Shown here: piece by piece, positions 9,305 to 15,788 of the stretch | Layout: the number at the start of each line of letters is the position of its first letter | Numbering within the stretch: position 1 is the stretch's first letter | Source of the DNA: Myxococcus stipitatus | GTDB lineage: Bacteria > Myxococcota > Myxococcia > Myxococcales > Myxococcaceae | Assembly: GCF_038561935.1 (NCBI RefSeq) | Contig: NZ_CP102770.1 | Coordinates: 8,432,001-8,496,000, forward strand | Length of the DNA: 64,000 bases | Reading direction: 5' to 3' | Made by a program: the position numbers and the translations under genes | Notes under the pieces: generated by a model | What the model was told of the DNA's origin: nothing | Database searches by the model: none | What the model saw: the letters and a program-made list of their open reading frames with translations, nothing else

Positions 9305-12300
9305 ATGACACCCCCGAAGTCACGACCCGCCTGGGTCACGCGACGTCCGCGTGTCCAGGTGCTCTCCCTGCTCGCGGCCGTCCTGCTGACCCTGCCCACG
9401 GCCGCGCAATCCCAAACGACATACACCCTCTTCTCCCCCGCTGACACACCCGCGGTCCCCTCCGTTACGAACGATCATGACGCCGTGGAGCTCGGCGTGA
9501 AGTTCCGCGCCGACGTCGACGGAGACATCCTGGGCATCCGCTTCTACAAGGGCACCGGCAACACCGGCACCCATGTGGGCAGCTTGTGGAGCGCCGTGGG
9601 CCAGCGGCTGGCCTTCGCCACCTTCACGAACGAGACGGCCTCCGGCTGGCAGGAGGTGGCCTTCGCCACGCCCGTGCCCGTCACCGCCCACACGACCTAC
9701 GTCGCCTCGTACCACGCGCCCGTGGGTGGCTATGGCTTCACGAGCGGCGGCCTGACGGCGGCGGTGGACGCGCCGCCGCTGCACTCGCTGCCGGGGATTC
9801 CCGACGGCAACGGTGTCTTCAGCTACGGCGCCGCGGGCACCTTCCCGCTCACCAGCTTCGCCAACGCGAACTACTGGGTGGACGTGGTCTTCCGTCCCGC
9901 CGCGCCGGTGACGCTGTGGCCGCCCACCGCCACGCCCGCGGTGCCCTCCGTGACGAATGACTCCGCGTCCGTGGAGCTGGGCCTGAAGTTCAAGACCAGC
10001 GTGAGCGGCAACGTGCTGGGCGTGCGCTTCTACAAGGGCGCCGCCAACACGGGCACCCACGTGGGCAGCCTGTGGAGCGTCAACGGGCAGCGCCTGGCCT
10101 CCGCCACCTTCACCAACGAGACGGCCTCCGGCTGGCAGGAGGTCCTCTTCCCCACGCCCATCCCCATCCCCGCCAATGCGACGCACGTCGTCTCGTACCA
10201 CGCCCCCGTGGGCGCCTATGCCTTCGACAACGGCGGGCTGGCCACGGGCCTGGACGCGCCTCCCCTCTTCGCGCTGCCGGGCAGCACCAGCGGCGGCAAC
10301 GGCGTCTTCAGCTATGGCGCCGCGGGCACCTTCCCCATCAACAGCTTCGGCAACTCGAACTACTGGGTGGACGTCCTCTTCCAGGCCACCGGCGCGCTGC
10401 CGCCGACGCAGCCCCCGGGCAACACCTTCCGCCTCTTCGCCCCCACGGATGTGCCGGCCACCCCCACCGCGAACGAGAGCGCCTCCGTGGAGCTGGGCGT
10501 GAAGTTCCGCGCGGACGTGGCTGGCCGCATCAAGGGCGTGCGCTTCTACAAGGGCAGCGGCAACGGCGGCACCCACGTGGGCAACTTGTGGAGCGCCACC
10601 GGCCAGCCCCTGGCCTCCGCCACCTTCACCAACGAGACGGCCGTCGGCTGGCAGGAGGTGAGCTTCGCGTCCCCCGTCGACATCACCGCGGGCACCACCT
10701 ACGTGGCGTCGTACTTCGCGCCGCAGGGCGGCTATTCCTATACCAACGGCGGCCTGGCCAGCGGCGTGAATGCCCCGCCGCTGCGCGCCCTGCCCGGCAC
10801 CACCAGCGGCGGCAACGGCGTCTATACCTACGGCGCCTCGTCCACCTTCCCGAGCAGCAGCCACCAGGACACCAACTACTGGGTGGACGTCGTCTTCGAG
10901 ACGCTGGGCCCGCCTCCGCGCCCCGGTGTCCATGGCGCGGGCCCCGTGCTCGTGGCCACCGCCCCGGGCAATCCCTTCACCGACTACCTGCGCGAAATCC
11001 TGGAGGCGGAGGGCATCGCCACCTACGCCACCACCGACGCGGGCAACCTGGGCGTCAGCGTGTCGCTCAATGACTACAAGGTGCTGGTGCTGGGCGAGCA
11101 GGCGCTCGGGGCCAACCAGGTGACGCTCATCACGAGCTGGGTCAACGCGGGCGGCAGCCTCATCGCCCTGCGCCCCGGGTCCAACCTGGAGTCCCTGCTG
11201 GGCCTCAATCCCTCCCAGGGTACGCTCTCCAACGGCTACCTGCTCGTCAATGACACACAGGCGCCAGGCACGGGCATCACCGCGGAGACGATGCAGTACC
11301 ACGGCCCCGCGGACCAGCGCACGCTGACCGCCGGCACGCGCGCGGTGGCCACGCTCTACTCCAGCCCCACCACCCCGACGGCCTACGCCGCCATCAGCCA
11401 GCGCACCGTGGGCAGCGGCACCGCCACCGCGTTCATGTATGACCTGGCCCGCTCCGTCGTCCTCACCCGCCAGGGCAACCCCGCCTGGCAGGGACAGAAC
11501 CGAGATGGCTCCAACATCGGCCCCGGCGCTCGCGCCAGCGACATGTTCTACGGCAACGCGTCCTTCGACCCGCAGCCGGACTGGGTGAACCTGGGCAAGG
11601 TCCAGATTCCCCAGGCGGACGAGCAGCAGCGGCTCCTGGCCAACCTGCTCCACCAGACGAGCAGCATCCCGCTGCCCCGGCTCTGGTACTTCCCGCGCTC
11701 GCACAAGGCCGTGGTCGTGATGACAGGGGATGGGCACCCCGGCGGTGGGACCTCGCAGCGCCTGAATCAATATCTGGCCGACAGCCCCACCGGCTGCAGC
11801 CTGGATGACTGGGAATGCATCCGCGGCACCGTCTACGACTACGTGGGCGGACTGACGGCCACCCAGGCCAACGGCTACGTGGCCCAGGGCTTCGAGTACG
11901 CGCTGCACATCAACACGGGCTGCGCGGACTACACGCCCTTCACGCTGGGCCCCAACTTCTTCACGCCGCAGCTCGCGAGCTTCGCGCAGAACTTCCCCGC
12001 CATCCCCGCGCCCGTCACCAACCGCACGCACTGCATCGCGTTCAGCGACTGGGCCACGCAGCCCAAGGTGTCGCGCCAGCACGGCATCCGCCTGGACACC
12101 AACTACTACTACTGGCCCGACTACTGGGTGCAGGACCGCCCGGGCCTGTTCACCGGCTCCGGCCTGGCCATGCGCTTCGCGGACGTGGACGGCACGCCGC
12201 TGGACGTCTACCAGCTCGCCACGCAGATGACGGACGAGTCCGGCCAGTCGTACCCGCTGCACATCGACACGCTGCTCGCCAACGCGCTGGGGCCCAAGGG

Positions 12301-12676
12301 CTACTACGGCGCCTTCACCGCCAACATGCACGTGGACCAGCACCCGTCTCCGGGCTCCACCGCCATCATCGCGTCCGCGAAGCGCGACGGCGTGCCGGTC
12401 ATCACCGCGAAGCAGCTGCTCGAGTGGCTCGACGCTCGCGAGGCCACGCAGGTGTCCGCGCTGAGCTACACCGGCTCGACGCTCTCCTTCACCGTGACGA
12501 GCCCCGCGCGCAACCTGTCCCTCATGGTGCCCACGCGCACCACCACGGGCCTCACCCTGTCCTCCGTCACCCGCGCGGGCGCGCCCGTCACCACCGTGGC
12601 GCGCACCATCAAGGGCGTGGGCTTCGTCTTCATCGACGGCGCCCAGGCAGGCACCTACACGGCCACCTATCAGTGA
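9305..12676 (+). CDS. Secreted protein: three DUF4082 domains plus deacetylase-like C-terminus
   Basis: The 1,123-residue product has a signal peptide (VLSLLAAVLLTLPTAAQSQ). Three tandem DUF4082 beta-domains follow at about residues 39-198, 203-360 and 374-532; each contains FYKG-(T/S/A)-x-N-x-GTHVG, ATFTNETA-x-GWQEV and NYWVDV-x-F. Next, at about 540-770, is a glutamine-amidotransferase-like segment (VLVATAPGNPFTDYLREIL, VLVLGEQ). The last third has VVVMTGDGHPGG, YALHINTGC, HCIAFSDW and RLDTNYYYWP, resembling a NodB/CE4-type polysaccharide deacetylase with an altered metal-binding first motif. This suggests an extracellular carbohydrate-active protein. The ATG at 9305 has an AAGGAG site. A strong terminator follows at 12710. 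Confidence 0.75.
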   Translation: MTPPKSRPAWVTRRPRVQVLSLLAAVLLTLPTAAQSQTTYTLFSPADTPAVPSVTNDHDAVELGVKFRADVDGDILGIRFYKGTGNTGTHVGSLWSAVGQRLAFATFTNETASGWQEVAFATPVPVTAHTTYVASYHAPVGGYGFTSGGLTAAVDAPPLHSLPGIPDGNGVFSYGAAGTFPLTSFANANYWVDVVFRPAAPVTLWPPTATPAVPSVTNDSASVELGLKFKTSVSGNVLGVRFYKGAANTGTHVGSLWSVNGQRLASATFTNETASGWQEVLFPTPIPIPANATHVVSYHAPVGAYAFDNGGLATGLDAPPLFALPGSTSGGNGVFSYGAAGTFPINSFGNSNYWVDVLFQATGALPPTQPPGNTFRLFAPTDVPATPTANESASVELGVKFRADVAGRIKGVRFYKGSGNGGTHVGNLWSATGQPLASATFTNETAVGWQEVSFASPVDITAGTTYVASYFAPQGGYSYTNGGLASGVNAPPLRALPGTTSGGNGVYTYGASSTFPSSSHQDTNYWVDVVFETLGPPPRPGVHGAGPVLVATAPGNPFTDYLREILEAEGIATYATTDAGNLGVSVSLNDYKVLVLGEQALGANQVTLITSWVNAGGSLIALRPGSNLESLLGLNPSQGTLSNGYLLVNDTQAPGTGITAETMQYHGPADQRTLTAGTRAVATLYSSPTTPTAYAAISQRTVGSGTATAFMYDLARSVVLTRQGNPAWQGQNRDGSNIGPGARASDMFYGNASFDPQPDWVNLGKVQIPQADEQQRLLANLLHQTSSIPLPRLWYFPRSHKAVVVMTGDGHPGGGTSQRLNQYLADSPTGCSLDDWECIRGTVYDYVGGLTATQANGYVAQGFEYALHINTGCADYTPFTLGPNFFTPQLASFAQNFPAIPAPVTNRTHCIAFSDWATQPKVSRQHGIRLDTNYYYWPDYWVQDRPGLFTGSGLAMRFADVDGTPLDVYQLATQMTDESGQSYPLHIDTLLANALGPKGYYGAFTANMHVDQHPSPGSTAIIASAKRDGVPVITAKQLLEWLDAREATQVSALSYTGSTLSFTVTSPARNLSLMVPTRTTTGLTLSSVTRAGAPVTTVARTIKGVGFVFIDGAQAGTYTATYQ
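9421..10901 (+). repeat. Three tandem ~480-bp coding repeats (DUF4082)
   Basis: Units run at about 9421-9899, 9911-10383 and 10424-10901 within the secreted protein gene. They stay alike at DNA level in their central parts, such as TTCACCAACGAGACGGCC, which recurs in near-identical form in all three. They probably arose by duplication inside the gene. Confidence 0.85.
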
Positions 12677-12709
12677 GTCCGCGGCCCCGGCTTCGGGGTG
12701 GGTGACACG

Positions 12710-12751
12710 AGGGGCTCGACACGGCGCGTCCAGGTCGAGCCCCTTCGTTTC
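12710..12751 (+). terminator. Intrinsic terminator
   Basis: AGGGGCTCGAC (12710-12720) pairs perfectly with GTCGAGCCCCT (12734-12744) around a 13-base loop, followed by TCGTTTC. It sits 33 bases after the stop of the DUF4082 gene. Confidence 0.75.
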
Positions 12752-12876
12752 ACCCCCGATGAACCCGGGAGGTTCACTCCTCAACAGGGGGTGTCTTGTG
12801 TTGGAAGGCCCGCAGCCTCTATGACGCGCCACGGGCAGGCGCCCTGCTGGCTGCCGCCCGGACAAGGACACACCCC

Positions 12877-13551
12877 ATGCTCAAGAAGATTCTCGTCGGC
12901 CTGGCCGCCGTCATCCTCATCCTCGTCGGCGTCATCGCCACCCGCCCCTCCGAGTTCAGCATCAGCCGCACCGCGACGCTGCCGGCGCCCATCGACGTCG
13001 TCTTCGCGCAGGTGAATGACTTTCACCAGTGGCCCGCCTGGTCCCCCTGGGGGAAGTTGGACCCGAACATGAAGTCGACGTACACGGGCGCGGAGTCGGG
13101 CACCGGCGCCGTCAATGCCTGGACTGGGAATGACCAGGTGGGCGAGGGCCGGATGACCATCGAGGAGAGCCGCCCGAACGAGCTCGTCCGCATCAAGCTC
13201 GAGTTCATCAAGCCCTTCACCGTGACGAACACCACGACCTTCACCTTCAAGGCCGCGCAGGGCGGCACCGAGGTGACGTGGACCATGAGCGGCCACAACA
13301 ACTTCGTCAGCAAGGCGTTCTCGCTGCTCATGGACATGGACAAGATGATTGGCAAGGACTTCGAGACGGGCTTCGCCAACCTGAAGCCTGTCGTGGAGGC
13401 CGAGGCCGCCAAGCGCGCCGAGGCCGTGCGCCTGGCCGAGGAGAAGGCCGCCGCCGAGAAGGCCGCCGCCGAGAAGGCCGCCGCGGAGAAGCTCGCCGCC
13501 GAGCAGGCCGCCGGGGGCATCCAGCCGGCCGTCGCGCAGCCCACGCCGTGA
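12877..13551 (+). CDS. Membrane-anchored SRPBCC-family protein with Ala/Glu/Lys tail
   Basis: The 224-residue product begins with one transmembrane helix (ILVGLAAVILILVGVIA). A START/polyketide-cyclase-like (SRPBCC) domain follows at about residues 28-172, with FSISRTATLPAPIDVVF, a WPAWSPWGKLDPN turn, and the TEVTWTMSGHN strand. The last 50 residues are an Ala/Glu/Lys helix with perfect repeats of the unit EKAAA, then a short Pro-rich end. SRPBCC domains bind hydrophobic ligands in a deep pocket; the ligand here is unknown. The ATG at 12877 begins directly before the helix. It is preceded by a terminator and looks monocistronic. Confidence 0.8.
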   Translation: MLKKILVGLAAVILILVGVIATRPSEFSISRTATLPAPIDVVFAQVNDFHQWPAWSPWGKLDPNMKSTYTGAESGTGAVNAWTGNDQVGEGRMTIEESRPNELVRIKLEFIKPFTVTNTTTFTFKAAQGGTEVTWTMSGHNNFVSKAFSLLMDMDKMIGKDFETGFANLKPVVEAEAAKRAEAVRLAEEKAAAEKAAAEKAAAEKLAAEQAAGGIQPAVAQPTP

Positions 13552-13653
13552 TGCGCCGCTAGCGCTTCGTCACGTCGGGCCGCTCAGCGCCTCCGTGTCG
13601 TGGATCTCGAGGTCCTCGCGCGGAGGCGCTGTCGTTTCCAGGAGGCGCGGACG

Positions 13654-14898
13654 TCAGCCGGGCGTGCGCCCCACGAAGAGGCCCAGGGCGAAGGCCGCGC
13701 CCATGAGCAGCAGCACCAGCGGCCAGGACAGTCCTCCTCGGGCCTTCGCCTTCGCGGCGGATGTCGCGGCGCTCGCGTCCGCGGGCTCCTCGGGGAGCAG
13801 GAGCCGGACCTTGATGACGGCCTTGATGAGCGCGTCCTCGACGTCGCCCAGGAAACGCTCGTACTCCTCGGGCTGGAGCTCCAGCGGCTCGCCGTGGTGG
13901 GCCTCGTAGCGGCGCGCGACACCGTCATAGGCACGCAGCTGGGCCTCGCGCTTGGAGACGTCGACCCAGCCGCACATGAGCGAGGGACCCGAGCCCTTGC
14001 GCGGCACCAGGGAGATGGCCTGCCGGGCCAGCTTGCCGCCCGCGGTGCTGGGCCCTTCCGGCTCGTCGATGCGGAGCACCCGGTGCGGACCTCGGCCGTA
14101 CACCTTCTTCGAGAGCGCGTCGCGAAGCTGCTCCGCGAGGAGCGCGGAGTGGTTGGCGTACATCGTCCGCAGCGCGGGGCCGCTCTCCTCGGCGGCGGCG
14201 GTTTTTCCGTTCGCCGGCTCCAGCGGACTGAGCCTCACGACGCCCGCCGTGTTTCCGCTCGTCGAGGGCTTCTCGCCGCCGCGCGACAGCCAGTTCGCCG
14301 GCTTCTCCGAGCCCATGCGACCTCCCGAGGGCGCGTTGCCCGGAGGGCCCCGCAGGACAGGCGGAGGGCCACCTCGGACCTCCGTCGCGGGAGCTCCACC
14401 GCCGCGCACCTCGGTGGCGAAGGGCAGCGGAGCATCCGCGTCGCCTCGCCCTCCCTTCGCGGGAACGCCACCACCGCGGACCTCGGTGGCGAAGGGCAGC
14501 GGAGCATCCGCGTCGCCTCGCCCCACCTTCGCGCTGGCGCCCGTGCCGCGCACCTCCGTGGCGAACGGAGGCGGTGCCTCGCCCTCCGCGCCGGGACGCC
14601 GCGCCCCACCTGGCAGCCCCATGATGGAGGTCGCCTCATCTTCGTCCCACGACGAGGCCCCCTCGCTCTTCACCGGGACGCCACCCCCGGCGCCCACGGG
14701 CCGGGCCCGGGCAGGACCTTTCGCCTCGGTGATGATGTCCTCCTGCCCGTCCCCTTCCTCCCGTGCCTCCGGGGGCGCCACGCGGGTCTCCTCGGGAGTG
14801 AAGGTCGGAATGTCCCGAGTGGCATCCTCATCCTCGGGGGCGATTCGCGTCTCTTCGCTCCGGCCGGGGCCACCGCCCCGCCGATGTCCATTCGCCAT
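13654..14898 (-). CDS. Tail-anchored protein with FATEVRGG repeats
   Basis: The 414-residue product has a disordered, acidic and Gly/Pro-rich N-terminal half. It contains three copies of PPFATEVRG/PLPFATEVRGG at a 24-residue period, plus a shortened fourth ATEVRGG. Related short motifs (EETRIAPEDED, EETRVAPPEA, DEATSIMGLPGG) precede them. A folded alpha/beta region follows at about residues 235-360 (HSALLAEQLRDALSKKVYG). The protein ends with one transmembrane helix at 389-408 followed by GRTPG, so it should be anchored with its bulk in the cytoplasm. The repeated Thr-containing motifs could be kinase or FHA targets; this is inference. A long plus-strand frame over the same DNA is a shadow. 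Confidence 0.72.
   Translation of the reverse strand: MANGHRRGGGPGRSEETRIAPEDEDATRDIPTFTPEETRVAPPEAREEGDGQEDIITEAKGPARARPVGAGGGVPVKSEGASSWDEDEATSIMGLPGGARRPGAEGEAPPPFATEVRGTGASAKVGRGDADAPLPFATEVRGGGVPAKGGRGDADAPLPFATEVRGGGAPATEVRGGPPPVLRGPPGNAPSGGRMGSEKPANWLSRGGEKPSTSGNTAGVVRLSPLEPANGKTAAAEESGPALRTMYANHSALLAEQLRDALSKKVYGRGPHRVLRIDEPEGPSTAGGKLARQAISLVPRKGSGPSLMCGWVDVSKREAQLRAYDGVARRYEAHHGEPLELQPEEYERFLGDVEDALIKAVIKVRLLLPEEPADASAATSAAKAKARGGLSWPLVLLLMGAAFALGLFVGRTPG
14408..14524 (-). repeat. 72-bp direct repeat inside the FATEVRGG gene
   Basis: About 44 bases starting ACCTCGGTGGCGAAGGGCAG occur identically at 14408 and 14480. The 72-bp period encodes a 24-residue unit. Near-identity at third codon positions points to a recent duplication. 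Confidence 0.85.
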
Positions 14899-14966
14899 GG
14901 CCGCTCCTCGTCCGACCGAGGATAGCCCGGCGATGACCCGGATGAGTCACGGGAAAGCCACCCCGC

Positions 14967-15440
14967 TCACGTCCGTCGATAGACGTCCGGGTCATGTCGC
15001 TCCATGTAGCCCCCTGGGTTCTTCAGCGGCGTGAAGCCGTATTGCGAATACAGCCCATGGGCATCCTTGGTGACGAGCGAGAAGCGCCGCAGCCCCTGGA
15101 GGTCCGGATGCGCCAGGAGCACCTCCATCAGCCACTTGCTCAGCCCCTTCCCACGATGTGACTCCAGGATGAACACATCACAGAGATACGCGAACGTCGC
15201 CCGGTCCGTGATGACACGCGCGAAGCCCACCTGAGCCCCCTCGGCTGAATACACGCCCAGGACCAACGAGTTGCGGCACGCCCGCTCCACCGTGGCTCGG
15301 GAGATACCCGCGCTCCAGTACGAGCGCGTCAGGTATCCATGCACGACCTCCATGTCGATACGGGCCGCATCATCCGAGACGACAAACCCGTTCTCACCCA
15401 GCACCTCGAAGCGACCAGGTGCTCCACCACTGTTGCTCAT
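14967..15440 (-). CDS. GNAT-family N-acetyltransferase
   Basis: A small acetyl-CoA-dependent acetyltransferase of 157 residues. The central strand FARVITDRATFAYLCDVFIL leads into the acetyl-CoA loop HRGKGLSKWLME (R/Q-x-x-G-x-G/A pattern). The end has LYSQYGFTPLKNP, typical of GNAT strand 6-7. The overall pattern resembles YesJ-like GNAT proteins; the substrate is unknown. Three in-frame ATGs lie at 15461, 15449 and 15440. I prefer 15440 because AGGAGG lies ten bases upstream of it and only three bases from 15449. It is divergent from the geosmin synthase gene. Confidence 0.88.
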   Translation of the reverse strand: MSNSGGAPGRFEVLGENGFVVSDDAARIDMEVVHGYLTRSYWSAGISRATVERACRNSLVLGVYSAEGAQVGFARVITDRATFAYLCDVFILESHRGKGLSKWLMEVLLAHPDLQGLRRFSLVTKDAHGLYSQYGFTPLKNPGGYMERHDPDVYRRT

Positions 15441-15625
15441 GAGCCGCATGCCTCCTGGCATGAATCCACCGTGAGCCTGGGACCTCAGCCCGCCCCCCGC
15501 TCCGCTTCAAGCGGAAATCACAGGTACAGTCACCCTCCGGGACGCGAAGCACAGTCCTCGCCCGAGCCACCCTCCCGCAATGACAGACACTTCGCCAGAC
15601 ATGGCTGACATTGACGACACCCCGT

Positions 15626-15642
15626 TGCTCAGATTCTGAGCA
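15626..15642. promoter_or_regulatory. Inverted repeat upstream of geosmin synthase
   Basis: TGCTCAG-ATT-CTGAGCA is a perfect 7-bp dyad with a 3-base centre, 146 bases upstream of the geosmin synthase start. It is a candidate operator. Confidence 0.5.
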
Positions 15643-15654
15643 TGTCTCCAAGCC

Positions 15655-15676
15655 GCTGGGTATCTGCATACCCAGC
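15655..15676. promoter_or_regulatory. 22-bp palindrome upstream of geosmin synthase
   Basis: GCTGGGTAT-CTGC-ATACCCAGC is a perfect 9-bp dyad with a 4-base centre, 112 bases upstream of the geosmin synthase start and 12 bases from the previous dyad. It is a candidate operator or leader hairpin. Confidence 0.55.
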
Positions 15677-15788
15677 CAACGTCACCTGATGGACACGACG
15701 CCATCAAATAGATCCGTCACCCAAGTAACTCTTGGATTCAGGGTCTCAAACACTCTAGAAGTCCCCCGCGTCAAAACGAGGGGCATTG

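Larger units (their letters stand above)
15441..15788. promoter_or_regulatory. Divergent regulatory region upstream of the geosmin-encapsulin operon
   Basis: This is the longest gene-free stretch of the window (348 bases), lying between the acetyltransferase and geosmin synthase starts. It is more AT-rich than its surroundings towards the geosmin side. It holds two clean inverted repeats (15626-15642 and 15655-15676) and a weak TTGGAT/CTAGAA pair in the last 60 bases that could be a promoter. I see no credible open reading frame in it. Confidence 0.5.

Noticed and set aside
9421..10901. Regularly spaced repeats considered as a CRISPR-like array
   Set aside because: The ~480-bp units are in-frame protein domains with no short repeat/spacer structure.
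9320..12871. A 1,183-codon minus-strand frame opposite the DUF4082 gene
   Set aside because: It is a compositional shadow; the plus strand has a signal peptide, a ribosome site and recognised domains.
13600..14925. A plus-strand gene opposite the FATEVRGG protein
   Set aside because: The minus strand has ordered repeats, a folded region and a proper transmembrane tail; the plus frame is Arg-rich and low complexity.
15732..15765. TTGGAT-N17-CTAGAA as the promoter of geosmin synthase
   Set aside because: Only about half of each hexamer matches consensus, so it is mentioned only as a weak possibility in the regulatory-region entry.
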